Origin: Chitinophagaceae bacterium
GTDB lineage: Bacteria > Bacteroidota > Bacteroidia > Chitinophagales > Chitinophagaceae
Assembly (NCBI GenBank): GCA_016786745.1
Contig: JAEUVS010000119.1
Span: 1 to 32,413, forward strand
Reading direction: 5' to 3'
Length of the DNA stretch: 32,413 nt
Below the pieces are notes generated by a model, which saw only the letters and a list, made by a program, of their open reading frames with translations, searched no databases and had not been told where the DNA came from. Positions within the stretch are counted from its first letter, which is position 1. Each line of letters starts with the position of its first letter. This document shows positions 16,413-24,149 of the stretch, piece after piece. The position numbers and the translations under genes are program-made.

Positions 16413-18543
16413 GGGGATTAATCCTGGGGTTCATTAATAATACAACCGACCGGCTTTGCACATGAATCGATTCATCGTGTTTATATATTTGGCCGTCGTC
16501 GGTGAAAAGATTTTCGTGAGTGTCGATTACTTTTTTCCATCTGCCACCATACTTCCGCGAGGGCAGCTTAAAGTCGAGTCCTTCATAATGGCCATTGAAC
16601 ATAAGATAGAAACTGTGGTCAACCGTTCGTTCTCCTTTGGGGCCAACGGTTCTTATACCTTCGCCATTTAAGAAAATCGCGAGCGATTTAGCGAAGTCGT
16701 GGCTCCAGTTTTCTTCCGACATTTCCAAACCTTCGGGAAGGAACCAAGCGATGTCTTCAACTCCGGCGCCTTTTATCGGCATTCCCCGGAACCACAGTCT
16801 TCTCCTGAAATTTGGATGTTTTCTTCTGAATTGAATGAGTTTTTGTGTAAATGCCAGTAAATCTTTATCAGCCGATGTCCAATCGAGCCACGATATTTCA
16901 TTGTCCTGGCAATAAGCGTTGTTATTTCCTCTTTGTGTTTTTCCAATTTCGTCGCCGCTTACCAGCATCGGCACGCCCTGCGACAATAATAGTGTCGTAA
17001 GAAAATTTCTTTTCTGTTTGTTTCGCAGGTTGATTATTTCGGGATCGTCGGTGTTGCCTTCGGCTCCACAGTTCCACGACCTGTTATGTGTTTCACCATC
17101 GCTATTGTTTTCGCCATTCGCCTCGTTATGTTTTTCGTTGTACGACACAAGGTCGTGCAGTGTGAAGCCGTCGTGCGCGGTAACAAAATTTATGCTTGCC
17201 GTTGGCCGCCTGTAATCGGCTTTATACAGGTCGGAGCTTCCCGTGAAGCGTTCGGCGAATTCTGCAAGCATGCTGTCGGCTCCGCGCCAGTAGTCGCGGA
17301 TACAATCGCGGTACTTGCCATTCCATTCCGCCCATCCGAGCGGGAACTTGCCTACCTGGTATCCGCCCTCGCCGATATCCCACGGTTCGGCGATCAGTTT
17401 TACCTGTGAGATCACCGGATCCTGGTGGATCACATCGAAAAACGCGCTCAGCCTGTCCACCTCGTGCAGTTCGCGCGCAAGAGTGGCGGCGAGATCGAAC
17501 CGGAATCCATCAACATGCATGTCGAGTATCCAGTAGCGGAGGCTGTCCATTATCAGGCGGAGTACGGCGGGCATACGGGCATTGAGGGTATTGCCGGTGC
17601 CGGTATAGTCCATATAATAACGGCGGTTTTCGGTAAGGCGGTAATAAGACGAATTATCGAGTCCGCGGAAGCACAGGGTTGGGCCGAGATGATTTCCTTC
17701 GGCGGTATGGTTATATACCACGTCGAGGATCACTTCAATGTTGGCTTTGTGCAGTTCCCTCACCATTGTTTTGAACTCATAAACCTGTCCACCCATGGTT
17801 CCCCGTGTTGAGTAGCGGATATCCGGCGCGAAATAGCCGATTGTATTATACCCCCAGTAGTTATCGAGCCCCTTGTCTTTAAGTATTTTATCTACGATAA
17901 AGTGGTGAACGGGCATTAATTCCACCGCGGTAATGCCAAGACTTTTGAGATATTGAATGGAAACGGGGTGAGCTATACCTGCATAAGTACCCCGTAATTC
18001 CTCAGGAATATCGGGGTGGGTTTGAGTAAAACCCTTGATGTGGGTTTCGTATATAATTGTTTTATGATATGGTATTTTAGGTTTTTTGTCGCCTTTCCAG
18101 TCGAACCGGGGGTCTATTACTACAGACCGGGGGGCGAAGGGTGCGCTGTCTACATCGCTGAAGCTGAGGTCTTCATCGGGGTGGCCCATGATATAGCCGA
18201 AGAGGGCGTTGTTCCATACGACGGGTGACGAAATCGCTTTGGCGTAGGGGTCTATCAATAATTTGTTTGGATTATGGCGGAGGCCGTTGAGCGGGTCGAA
18301 GGGGCCGTGAGCGCGGTAGCCATACAGTTGTCCGGGCTTCATCCCGGGGACGTAGGCATGCCACACATGATGAGAAACTTCCTGGATCGGTATGCGTTCG
18401 TCTTCAACTTTGCTGTCGAGGGAATCGAAGAGGCATAGGTCCATTCCGTCGGCGTTTTCGGCGAAAACGGCGAAATTGACGCCTTTACCGTACCAGGTGG
18501 CCCCAAGGGGGTAGGCTTCGCCCGGAAAAACTTTTTGTTTCAT
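16393..18543 (-). CDS. glgX: Glycogen debranching enzyme (GlgX/TreX type isoamylase)
   Basis: 716 residues from the ATG at 18543; the residues before it from 18576 are not family-like, while MKQKVFPGEAYPLG leads into the usual GATWYGKGVNFAVFAENA. It hydrolyses alpha-1,6 branches of glycogen to yield linear chains. A carbohydrate-binding N-terminal domain (1-~150) precedes the GH13 barrel: VYNHTAEGNHLGPTLCFRG, nucleophile Asp350 in VDGFRFDLA, acid Glu386 in LIAEPWDIG and FVTAHDGFTLHDLVSYNEKHN. As the first gene before treZ and treY it most likely acts as TreX, feeding chains to the trehalose pathway. It is divergent from infA. No clear promoter was seen upstream on the minus strand. Confidence 0.94.
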   Translation of the reverse strand: MKQKVFPGEAYPLGATWYGKGVNFAVFAENADGMDLCLFDSLDSKVEDERIPIQEVSHHVWHAYVPGMKPGQLYGYRAHGPFDPLNGLRHNPNKLLIDPYAKAISSPVVWNNALFGYIMGHPDEDLSFSDVDSAPFAPRSVVIDPRFDWKGDKKPKIPYHKTIIYETHIKGFTQTHPDIPEELRGTYAGIAHPVSIQYLKSLGITAVELMPVHHFIVDKILKDKGLDNYWGYNTIGYFAPDIRYSTRGTMGGQVYEFKTMVRELHKANIEVILDVVYNHTAEGNHLGPTLCFRGLDNSSYYRLTENRRYYMDYTGTGNTLNARMPAVLRLIMDSLRYWILDMHVDGFRFDLAATLARELHEVDRLSAFFDVIHQDPVISQVKLIAEPWDIGEGGYQVGKFPLGWAEWNGKYRDCIRDYWRGADSMLAEFAERFTGSSDLYKADYRRPTASINFVTAHDGFTLHDLVSYNEKHNEANGENNSDGETHNRSWNCGAEGNTDDPEIINLRNKQKRNFLTTLLLSQGVPMLVSGDEIGKTQRGNNNAYCQDNEISWLDWTSADKDLLAFTQKLIQFRRKHPNFRRRLWFRGMPIKGAGVEDIAWFLPEGLEMSEENWSHDFAKSLAIFLNGEGIRTVGPKGERTVDHSFYLMFNGHYEGLDFKLPSRKYGGRWKKVIDTHENLFTDDGQIYKHDESIHVQSRSVVLLMNPRINPHARKNR

Positions 18544-18554
18544 GGATTGCTCTG

Positions 18555-18584
18555 TTTTGAAACGTTTTATATTCAATATCTTTG
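18555..18584 (+). promoter_or_regulatory. Upstream promoter of the alpha ribosomal operon (P1)
   Basis: TTTTG at 18555-18559, 17 bases, then TATCTTTG at 18577-18584. This matches the Bacteroidota consensus with slightly short spacing. It fires towards infA and lies just ahead of the glgX start on the other strand. Confidence 0.5.
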
Positions 18585-18630
18585 CCAGCCCTTAAACATT
18601 TTATTTTTTCCATTTTTGCTTCTTTTGATA

Positions 18631-18638
18631 TATCTTTG
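18631..18638 (+). promoter_or_regulatory. Downstream promoter of the alpha ribosomal operon (P2)
   Basis: TATCTTTG at 18631-18638 is identical to the box in P1, 54 bases further on. A T-rich stretch stands at the -33 region rather than a clear TTTG. It would give a leader of only about 11 bases before infA. Confidence 0.5.
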
Positions 18639-18655
18639 CGCCTCCTTAAAAGTGT

Positions 18656-18874
18656 ATGGGTAAACAACCACTGATTAAACAGGATGGAACTATTATAGAG
18701 GCGTTGTCGAATGCGATGTTCAAGGTGAAATTGGAAAACGGGCACGAGATTCTGGCGACGATTTCAGGGAAAATGAGGATGAATTATATCAGGATTTTAC
18801 CTGGCGACAAGGTAGGGGTAGAGATGAGTCCTTACGATCTTTCAAGGGGAAGAATAATATTCAGGTACAAATAA
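18656..18874 (+). CDS. infA: Translation initiation factor IF-1
   Basis: 72 residues, the standard length. The S1-like OB fold is complete: [39 protein letters not shown] as shorter recognisable blocks, then [20 protein letters not shown] and IFRYK. It binds the A site of the 30S subunit during initiation. It heads the alpha operon here and directly follows two tandem promoters. secY and map, often just upstream in this phylum, are absent; the neighbour is divergent glgX. Confidence 0.98.
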   Translation: MGKQPLIKQDGTIIEALSNAMFKVKLENGHEILATISGKMRMNYIRILPGDKVGVEMSPYDLSRGRIIFRYK

Positions 18875-18884
18875 TAAATGACCG

Positions 18885-19001
18885 ATGAAAGTAAGAGCAT
18901 CAATAAAGAAAAGGAGTGTTGACTGCAAGATCGTGCGCAGAAAGGGCAGATTATATGTGATCAACAAAAAGAATCCCCGCTTTAAGCAGAGGCAGGGATA
19001 A
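18885..19001 (+). CDS. rpmJ: 50S ribosomal protein L36
   Basis: 38 residues, beginning [15 protein letters not shown] and ending NPRFKQRQG, the usual L36 frame. Of the four zinc ligand positions of the classical form, only Cys14 remains; position 11 is Ser, 27 is Asn and 33 is Phe. It therefore cannot build the zinc site and belongs to the zinc-independent type common in Bacteroidota. It lies 10 bases after infA. A period-7 repeat begins four bases after its stop. Confidence 0.97.
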   Translation: MKVRASIKKRSVDCKIVRRKGRLYVINKKNPRFKQRQG

Positions 19002-19005
19002 TGAA

Positions 19006-19026
19006 CGTGAATCGTCAATCGTCAAT
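19006..19026 (+). repeat. Heptad repeat after rpmJ
   Basis: CGTGAAT, CGTCAAT, CGTCAAT: three seven-base units in tandem, starting four bases after the rpmJ stop and filling half of the leader of rpsM. One of five such loci in the window. Confidence 0.7.
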
Positions 19027-19051
19027 AATAAAGTAAAAAGATAATTACATT

Positions 19052-19432
19052 ATGGCCCGTATTGCAGGAGTGGATTTACCGAAGAATAAAAGAGGAGAGA
19101 TAGGACTTACCTATATATATGGTATTGGTCCGAGCACTGCCAAATATATTCTCGAGAAATCTGGCATCAGCGTTGACAAAAAAGTGCAGGAATGGAATGA
19201 CGACGAGCTGAATGCTATCCGTTCTACCATTACTAACGAATTTAAAGTAGAGGGCCAGTTGCGCTCTGAAGTTCAGATGAGCATCAAGCGTCTTCTCGAT
19301 ATCGCCTGCTACCGTGGCCTGCGCCACCGTAAAGGTTTGCCTGTACGCGGCCAGCGCACACGTACAAACAGCCGTACACGCAAGGGCAAACGCAAGACAG
19401 TTGCAGGAAAGAAAAAAGCAGCCAAGAAATAA
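19052..19432 (+). CDS. rpsM: 30S ribosomal protein S13
   Basis: 126 residues. Typical start [26 protein letters not shown], seen in shorter blocks, with the head-binding helix-two-turn-helix region ([27 protein letters not shown]) and the conserved basic tail ([21 protein letters not shown], then [17 protein letters not shown]). It contacts 16S rRNA in the 30S head and the P-site tRNA. The start follows an A-rich leader without a Shine-Dalgarno sequence. Confidence 0.98.
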   Translation: MARIAGVDLPKNKRGEIGLTYIYGIGPSTAKYILEKSGISVDKKVQEWNDDELNAIRSTITNEFKVEGQLRSEVQMSIKRLLDIACYRGLRHRKGLPVRGQRTRTNSRTRKGKRKTVAGKKKAAKK

Positions 19433-19474
19433 AAGCTGACCATGCGCCGGAAAGCGCCTGATGGCGAACAGGGC

Positions 19475-19503
19475 ATGTTCAATCCCGGTAAAAACGGGAA
19501 CAT
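19475..19503 (+). promoter_or_regulatory. RNA hairpin between rpsM and rpsK
   Basis: ATGTT (19475-19479), a CAAT bulge, CCCG (19484-19487), a seven-base loop, CGGG (19495-19498), AACAT (19499-19503): nine pairs with one bulge, 36 bases before rpsK. Upstream at 19444-19458 is a smaller GCGC...GCGC pair. It may be a ribosomal-protein feedback site or a processing site; unproven. Confidence 0.35.
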
Positions 19504-19538
19504 TTTAAACGTTAATAGATTACCTCCAACAGTATCAA

Positions 19539-19940
19539 ATGGCAAAAGCACAGCAAAGCGCGAAAGTCGCGGCAAAAAAAAGGATCGTTAAGGTAGATAA
19601 CTACGGCGACGCCCACATCAGCGCGACCTTCAACAACCTTATCATCAGCATCACCAACAAAAACGGCCAGGTTATTTCCTGGAGCAGCGCCGGTAAAATG
19701 GGTTTCAAGGGTTCAAAGAAAAACACCCCGTATGCGGCGCAGATGGCGGCTTCAGATGCAGCAAAAACAGCATTCGACGCCGGTGTGAAAAAAGTAGACG
19801 TGTACGTAAAAGGCCCCGGATCAGGACGTGAAAGCTCCATCCGCGCCTTGTCTAATTCCGGCATTGAAGTGGTGATGATCAAAGACATGACCCCGCTTCC
19901 GCACAACGGATGCAGGCCCCCGAAGAAGAGAAGAGTTTAA
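19539..19940 (+). CDS. rpsK: 30S ribosomal protein S11
   Basis: 133 residues. The basic N-terminus ([12 protein letters not shown]) is followed by the conserved core: [42 protein letters not shown] in pieces, [15 protein letters not shown] and [18 protein letters not shown]. It sits on the 30S platform near the mRNA exit. It lies 106 bases after rpsM, with a possible regulatory hairpin between them, and 81 bases before rpsD. Confidence 0.98.
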   Translation: MAKAQQSAKVAAKKRIVKVDNYGDAHISATFNNLIISITNKNGQVISWSSAGKMGFKGSKKNTPYAAQMAASDAAKTAFDAGVKKVDVYVKGPGSGRESSIRALSNSGIEVVMIKDMTPLPHNGCRPPKKRRV

Positions 19941-20021
19941 TATTTTTTATAAAGGGTTTGCGATTCATTTTTATGATTTTTACCGATCGCAGGCCGTAAC
20001 CAAAAAAATCAACACAATAAC

Positions 20022-20627
20022 ATGGCACGTTACACAGGCCCGAAAACAAGGATCTGCCGCATATTTGGCGAACCGATCCTTGGAAACGGAAAGTATCTCA
20101 CAAAAAACAGCAATCCTCCCGGCCAGCATGGTCCAACCCGTAAACGTAAGGCTCCGGGCGAATATGCACTCCAGCTAAAAGAAAAGCAAAAGGCCAAGTA
20201 CACCTATGGTGTTCTTGAAAAACAATTCCGCAAAACTTTTGAGGAAGCATCACGCATCAAAGGTGTTACCGGTGAAAACCTGATGAGATTGCTCGAAGCA
20301 CGTCTCGACAACACCGTGTTCCGCCTGGGTGTTGCCCCTTCTCGCCCCGCTGCACGCCAGCTGGTGGCGCATAAGCATATCACGGTGAACGGCGAAGTGG
20401 TGAACATTCCGTCATTCCAGCTGAAACCCGGTGACGTGGTAAGCCTGAAGGAGAAAGACAAAACCAACGAATCCCTGACAAGCGCTTTTCGTGGCAAGAA
20501 CCAGAAATTTGGCTGGCTCGACTGGAACGAAGGCGAAATGAAAGGAACATTCGTAGCCTATCCGGAAAGAGAAAGCGTTCCTGAGAATATCAAGGAGCAG
20601 CTGATTGTTGAGTTGTACAGCAAGTAA
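20022..20627 (+). CDS. rpsD: 30S ribosomal protein S4
   Basis: 201 residues. A primary 16S rRNA binder and, in many bacteria, the translational regulator of this operon. It starts [18 protein letters not shown]; the S4 RNA-binding domain covers about residues 90-155 ([32 protein letters not shown] and [19 protein letters not shown] in shorter blocks). The zinc-type Cys pattern is absent. The start follows ACACAATAAC, so initiation is leader driven. A hairpin with TGCGAT/ATCGCA arms (19959-19964 and 19986-19991) lies just upstream. The stop is directly followed by heptad repeats. Confidence 0.98.
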   Translation: MARYTGPKTRICRIFGEPILGNGKYLTKNSNPPGQHGPTRKRKAPGEYALQLKEKQKAKYTYGVLEKQFRKTFEEASRIKGVTGENLMRLLEARLDNTVFRLGVAPSRPAARQLVAHKHITVNGEVVNIPSFQLKPGDVVSLKEKDKTNESLTSAFRGKNQKFGWLDWNEGEMKGTFVAYPERESVPENIKEQLIVELYSK

Positions 20628-20664
20628 CGTGAGGCGTGAGGCGTTCATCATTCACGATTCACGA
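20628..20664 (+). repeat. Heptad repeat foldback after rpsD
   Basis: CGTGAGG twice, then CGTTCAT, then two inverted units TTCACGA. Units begin at the base after the stop codon. The CGTGAG and TTCACG arms can pair in about 12 of 13 positions with wobbles, forming a stem-loop between rpsD and rpoA. Confidence 0.7.
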
Positions 20665-20706
20665 ACAGAGACCCGAACATAAAGTAATTCTAAACAAACA
20701 CCTAAT

Positions 20707-21708
20707 ATGGCCATTTTAAATTTCCAGAAACCAGAAAAGATCATCTTGCAAAAGGCTACTGATTTCGAGGCTCAGTTTGAGTTTCGTCCGCTGGAGCCCG
20801 GTTTTGGCGTTACCATTGGGAATGCATTGCGCAGAGTGTTGCTGAGTTCATTGGAGGGATATGCGATCATTGGGGTACGCATTGAAGGGGTGGACCATGA
20901 GTTCGCTACCATCAAAGGAATTTCGGAAGATGTGGTGGAGATTATTCTCAACCTCAAACAGGTACGTTTCAGAAAGAAGCTCGACAACGATCTCACACAG
21001 GAGAAAGTTAGCCTGAGCATTAAAAATAAAACTGAATTCACAGCCGGTATCATCGGCGATGCAACGCAGAGCTTCGAGATCATGAACCCTGATCTGCTGA
21101 TCTGCACGCTCGATCCTTCTGCAAAGCTCGACATCGAGCTTACTATCGCAAAAGGACGTGGATATGTTCCCGCTGAAGATAACAAGATCAAGGATGCTCC
21201 TTTCGGATACATTCCTACCGATTCTATCTTCACTCCAATAAAGAACGTGAAATACGCCATCGAAAATACGCGTGTTGAACAGCGTACAGACTATGAGAAA
21301 CTGATCATGGATGTTTCGACAGATGGTACCATCCATCCCGAAGAAGCCGTTAAACAGGCAAGCCGCATCCTGATCCAGCACCTCATGATCATCACAGACG
21401 AGAATATCACATTCGACAGCAAGGAAGATAAGAAAGAAGATGTGGTAGATGAGCAGATGCTGCAATTGCGCAAGGTGCTGAAAACACCATTGGAAGACCT
21501 CGATCTTTCAGTACGTGCGTTCAACTGCCTGAAAGCTGCGAAGATCAACTCGCTCAGCGAACTAGTACAATACGAGCAGGAAGACCTGATGAAGTTCAGA
21601 AACTTCGGACAGAAATCTCTCGCTGAAATCGAACAGGTGCTGGCTGAAAGAGGTTTGCACTTTGGAATGGATCTGAGCAAGTTGGGAGTGGATAAGGAAG
21701 AGTTTTAA
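20707..21708 (+). CDS. rpoA: RNA polymerase alpha subunit
   Basis: 333 residues. The N-terminal dimerisation domain (about 1-230) carries RPLEPGFGVTIGNALRRVLLSS, here in shorter pieces, and EGVDHEFATIKGISEDVVEI. A charged linker (KEDKKEDVVDEQ) leads to the C-terminal domain (about 265-320; LDLSVRAFNCLKAAKI, LVQYEQEDLMKFRNFGQKSL) that contacts DNA and activators. Standard place between rpsD and rplQ. The ATG follows an A-rich leader (CAAACACCTAAT). Confidence 0.98.
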   Translation: MAILNFQKPEKIILQKATDFEAQFEFRPLEPGFGVTIGNALRRVLLSSLEGYAIIGVRIEGVDHEFATIKGISEDVVEIILNLKQVRFRKKLDNDLTQEKVSLSIKNKTEFTAGIIGDATQSFEIMNPDLLICTLDPSAKLDIELTIAKGRGYVPAEDNKIKDAPFGYIPTDSIFTPIKNVKYAIENTRVEQRTDYEKLIMDVSTDGTIHPEEAVKQASRILIQHLMIITDENITFDSKEDKKEDVVDEQMLQLRKVLKTPLEDLDLSVRAFNCLKAAKINSLSELVQYEQEDLMKFRNFGQKSLAEIEQVLAERGLHFGMDLSKLGVDKEEF

Positions 21709-21710
21709 GA

Positions 21711-21763
21711 CGTGAAGCGTGACGCGTGAGGCGTTATTTCGACTCACGGTTCACGGCTCACGA
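21711..21763 (+). repeat. Heptad repeat foldback after rpoA
   Basis: CGTGAAG, CGTGACG, CGTGAGG, then a short gap and the inverted units CTCACGG, TTCACGG, CTCACGA. The invariant five bases CGTGA/TCACG pair three times, with the two variable bases of each unit mostly unpaired. The array starts two bases after the rpoA stop. Confidence 0.75.
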
Positions 21764-21826
21764 ATAGAGATATTGATAAACAAACGCTGTAATTCCTGAC
21801 ACGGTACAGCGTATAAAACAAAAGTC

Positions 21827-22366
21827 ATGCGTCACGGAGATAAGATTAATAATCTCGGCAGAACCGCCTCTCACAGAAGGCAGTTGCTGAGCAACCTCGC
21901 AAGCGAACTGATCGAACACAAGCGGATCGTAACCACGCTCGCGAAAGCAAAAGCGCTCAGAACATACATCGAGCCGCTGATCACTAAAAGTAAAGACAAC
22001 ACCACCCATCAGCGCAGGGTAGTATTCAGCTACCTGCAGAATAAAGAAGCGGTTTCCGAACTGTTCGGAACTGTGGCTGAAAAAGTTGGCGGAAGGCCCG
22101 GTGGATACACAAGGGTAATCAAGCTCGGTATCCGCCATGGCGACAATGCTGAAACGGCGCTCATCGAGTTGGTTGACTTCAACGATGTATACGGAAAAGG
22201 CAAAGGCGAACAGAAAGAGCCGGCGAAAAGAACGCGCAGGGGCCGTACATCGAAGAAAGGTGAGGCGAAAGCAGAAGCTGAAACAGCTGTTGCCGAAGCA
22301 GAAGCGCCAGCGAAGGAAGCGAAACAGCCTAAACAACCGAAAGCTCCCGCTAAAGCAAAAGAATGA
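21827..22366 (+). CDS. rplQ: 50S ribosomal protein L17
   Basis: 179 residues. The first ~125 are the normal L17 domain ([61 protein letters not shown]). The remaining ~55 form a low-complexity Ala/Lys/Glu-rich tail ([33 protein letters not shown]) common in Bacteroidota L17 and probably disordered on the ribosome surface. It is the last gene of the operon; a strong terminator begins about 25 bases after its stop. Confidence 0.97.
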   Translation: MRHGDKINNLGRTASHRRQLLSNLASELIEHKRIVTTLAKAKALRTYIEPLITKSKDNTTHQRRVVFSYLQNKEAVSELFGTVAEKVGGRPGGYTRVIKLGIRHGDNAETALIELVDFNDVYGKGKGEQKEPAKRTRRGRTSKKGEAKAEAETAVAEAEAPAKEAKQPKQPKAPAKAKE

Positions 22367-22390
22367 TTGTAGATTATCAGAATTTATACA

Positions 22391-22423
22391 AAAGCAAGAT
22401 CATCACCGATCTTGCTTTTTTTT
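22391..22423 (+). terminator. Rho-independent terminator of the alpha operon
   Basis: AAAGCAAGATC (22391-22401), loop ATCACC, GATCTTGCTTT (22408-22418): eleven perfect pairs followed by eight T. The T-run merges with the -7 box of carA. Confidence 0.9.
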
Positions 22424-22430
22424 ATATTTG
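22423..22430 (+). promoter_or_regulatory. -7 box of carA promoter
   Basis: TATATTTG matches TAnnTTTG, 15 bases before the carA ATG. No TTTG was found at the expected -33 position; that region is the terminator stem of the previous operon. Confidence 0.5.
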
Positions 22431-22445
22431 CAAAATTTTCCCTTA

Positions 22446-23555
22446 ATGAATCCATCGCAGAAGCAGACACCTGCTGTTCTTTTACTGGAAGACGGAACAG
22501 TGCACTACGGGCAGGCATTTGGCAAGAGAGGAACCGCTTGTGGTGAAATATGTTTCAATACCGGCATGACGGGCTACCAGGAAGTGTTTACTGATCCCAG
22601 TTACTTCGGGCAGATCGTGATAATGAACAGTGTGCACATCGGTAACTACGGCGTGAAAGACGAGGATATTGAATCGGACAGCGTAAAAATAAAGGGCCTT
22701 ATCGGGCGCAACCTAGAAGAGCTGTACAGTCGCAAACTCGCGCAGGGTTCTCTCGAAGAGTACCTCATAAAAAATAACATCGTTTGCATCGAGGATGTTG
22801 ACACCCGTGCGCTCGTAACACATGTCCGGCAGAAAGGAGCGATGAACTGCATCATATCTTCAGAAATAACAGATGTGGAAGCGCTGAAAAAAGAACTCGC
22901 GAAGGCGCCGCCGATGGCAGGCCTCGAACTGGCCAGTGAGGTGAGCACGAAAACAGCGTACACTAAGGGTAACGAAAAGTCCGATATCCGCATCGCCGTG
23001 CTCGACTATGGTACCAAGCAGCACATTTTAGAGTGTATGGTTGAAAGAGGCGCCTATGTAAAAGTGTTTCCTGCTAAAAGTTCTCTTAAGGAACTCAAAA
23101 CCTTCAACCCGAACGGCTACTTCATATCTAACGGTCCCGGCGACCCTGCATCGATGGATTATGCGGTTGAAACCGTAAAAGAGGTACTGAAAGAAAACAA
23201 ACCCGTATTCGGAATTTGTCTCGGGCATCAGTTGCTCGCCCTGGCAAACGGCATTAATACATTCAAAATGCATCACGGTCATCGCGGACTTAATCACCCG
23301 GTAAAGAACCTGATTACCGGCAAGTGCGAGATCACCACGCAGAACCACGGTTTTGGCGTTGACCCCGAAGAAGTGAAGAAGTCAAAAAATGTAGAAGTTA
23401 CACACGTTAACCTGAACGACCAGTCGATCGAAGGAATAAGGTTGAAAGATAAGCCGGCGTTCTCGGTACAATACCACCCGGAAAGCACCCCGGGTCCGCA
23501 CGACAGCCGCTACCTGTTTGATGAATTCATTAACCTCATAAAGAAACATTCATGA
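22446..23555 (+). CDS. carA: Carbamoyl-phosphate synthase small subunit
   Basis: 369 residues from the ATG at 22446; the open frame continues upstream through rplQ but those residues are not CarA. The small subunit releases ammonia from glutamine for carbamoyl phosphate, used in arginine and pyrimidine synthesis. The N-terminal CarA domain (LLLEDGTVHYGQAFG, GEICFNTGMTGYQEVFTDPSY) precedes a class I glutamine amidotransferase domain with nucleophile Cys258 (GICLGHQ) and His344/Glu346 (VQYHPEST). FISNGPGDP is also present. The large subunit gene carB is not next to it; aroQ follows 82 bases on. Confidence 0.97.
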   Translation: MNPSQKQTPAVLLLEDGTVHYGQAFGKRGTACGEICFNTGMTGYQEVFTDPSYFGQIVIMNSVHIGNYGVKDEDIESDSVKIKGLIGRNLEELYSRKLAQGSLEEYLIKNNIVCIEDVDTRALVTHVRQKGAMNCIISSEITDVEALKKELAKAPPMAGLELASEVSTKTAYTKGNEKSDIRIAVLDYGTKQHILECMVERGAYVKVFPAKSSLKELKTFNPNGYFISNGPGDPASMDYAVETVKEVLKENKPVFGICLGHQLLALANGINTFKMHHGHRGLNHPVKNLITGKCEITTQNHGFGVDPEEVKKSKNVEVTHVNLNDQSIEGIRLKDKPAFSVQYHPESTPGPHDSRYLFDEFINLIKKHS

Positions 23556-23574
23556 AACGAAGCATGATAAACCC

Positions 23575-23600
23575 TTCTCACACAGTGGAGTGTGTGCGAA
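23575..23600 (+). promoter_or_regulatory. Hairpin between carA and aroQ
   Basis: TTC-T-CACACA, loop GTGGAG, TGTGTG-C-GAA: nine pairs with one internal mismatch. There is no T-run, so it is not a terminator. It lies in the aroQ leader and may affect translation or stability. Confidence 0.3.
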
Positions 23601-23637
23601 GTTCCATCCGACCATTAAAAAAAACAAAAATAAACGG

Positions 23638-24072
23638 ATGAAATTGAAGATTGCCATCATCAATGGGCCCAACCTCAACCTGCTCGGTACGAGAGAGCCT
23701 GCTGTGTACGGCAATCAAACGTTTACCGGGTTCTATAAAACGCTGGTAGCAAAATACCCTGATGTGGAGTTTAGTTATTTTCAGAGTAATGTGGAAGGTG
23801 AGCTGATTAATGAGATACAAAGAGCGGGAAAAAATTCCACGAGCAACGGCATTATTCTAAACCCGGGAGGATATACCCATACGTCGGTGGCTATTGGTGA
23901 TGCGATTGCTTCGATAGACACACCGGTGATAGAAGTGCACATCAGTAATGTTCATGCGCGCGAAGATTTCAGAAAAATTTCGCACGTGTCGGCGAAGTGT
24001 AAGGGCAGTATTATCGGGTTGGGTTTAGCCGGATACGATTTAGCTGTTCAATATTTTCTTAGTCTCAAATAG
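23638..24072 (+). CDS. aroQ: 3-dehydroquinate dehydratase, type II
   Basis: 144 residues from the ATG at 23638, which gives the normal family length; upstream in-frame residues are Lys/Asn-rich and unlikely. It dehydrates 3-dehydroquinate in the shikimate pathway and forms a dodecamer in the cytoplasm. Motifs: NGPNLNLLGTREPAVYG with catalytic Tyr24, QSNVEGELI, NPGGYTHTSVAIGDA with Asn76 and His81, and EVHISNVHARE with catalytic His101 and Arg108. It is followed by a GC-rich terminator. Confidence 0.97.
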   Translation: MKLKIAIINGPNLNLLGTREPAVYGNQTFTGFYKTLVAKYPDVEFSYFQSNVEGELINEIQRAGKNSTSNGIILNPGGYTHTSVAIGDAIASIDTPVIEVHISNVHAREDFRKISHVSAKCKGSIIGLGLAGYDLAVQYFLSLK

Positions 24073-24086
24073 GAACCCACCCCTGA

Positions 24087-24126
24087 CCCCTCCCTCAGGG
24101 AGGGGAAGTTTTTTTCTTTTTTTTTT
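24087..24126 (+). terminator. Terminator after aroQ within a repeat-like sequence
   Basis: CCCCTCCC (24087-24094), loop TCA, GGGAGGGG (24098-24105), then AAG and a long T-rich run. The flank CCCACCCCTGACCCCTCC is of a type widely repeated between genes in Bacteroidota, so the terminator may derive from a dispersed repeat. Confidence 0.8.
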
Positions 24127-24149
24127 AAAAAAAAAGATGGAATATCATA

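Noticed and set aside
18577..18656. Minus-strand promoter for glgX-treZ-treY
   Set aside because: No TAnnTTTG match was found on that strand; the operon must start from a weaker or different signal that I cannot point to.
20772..21465. Two long minus-strand frames opposite rpoA
   Set aside because: Antisense shadows of a conserved gene with no family signal.
22137..22445. Long N-terminal extension of carA reading through rplQ
   Set aside because: The residues are basic and repetitive, a frame shadow of the rplQ tail; the ATG at 22446 starts the family's normal N-terminus and has a -7 box and a terminator ahead of it.
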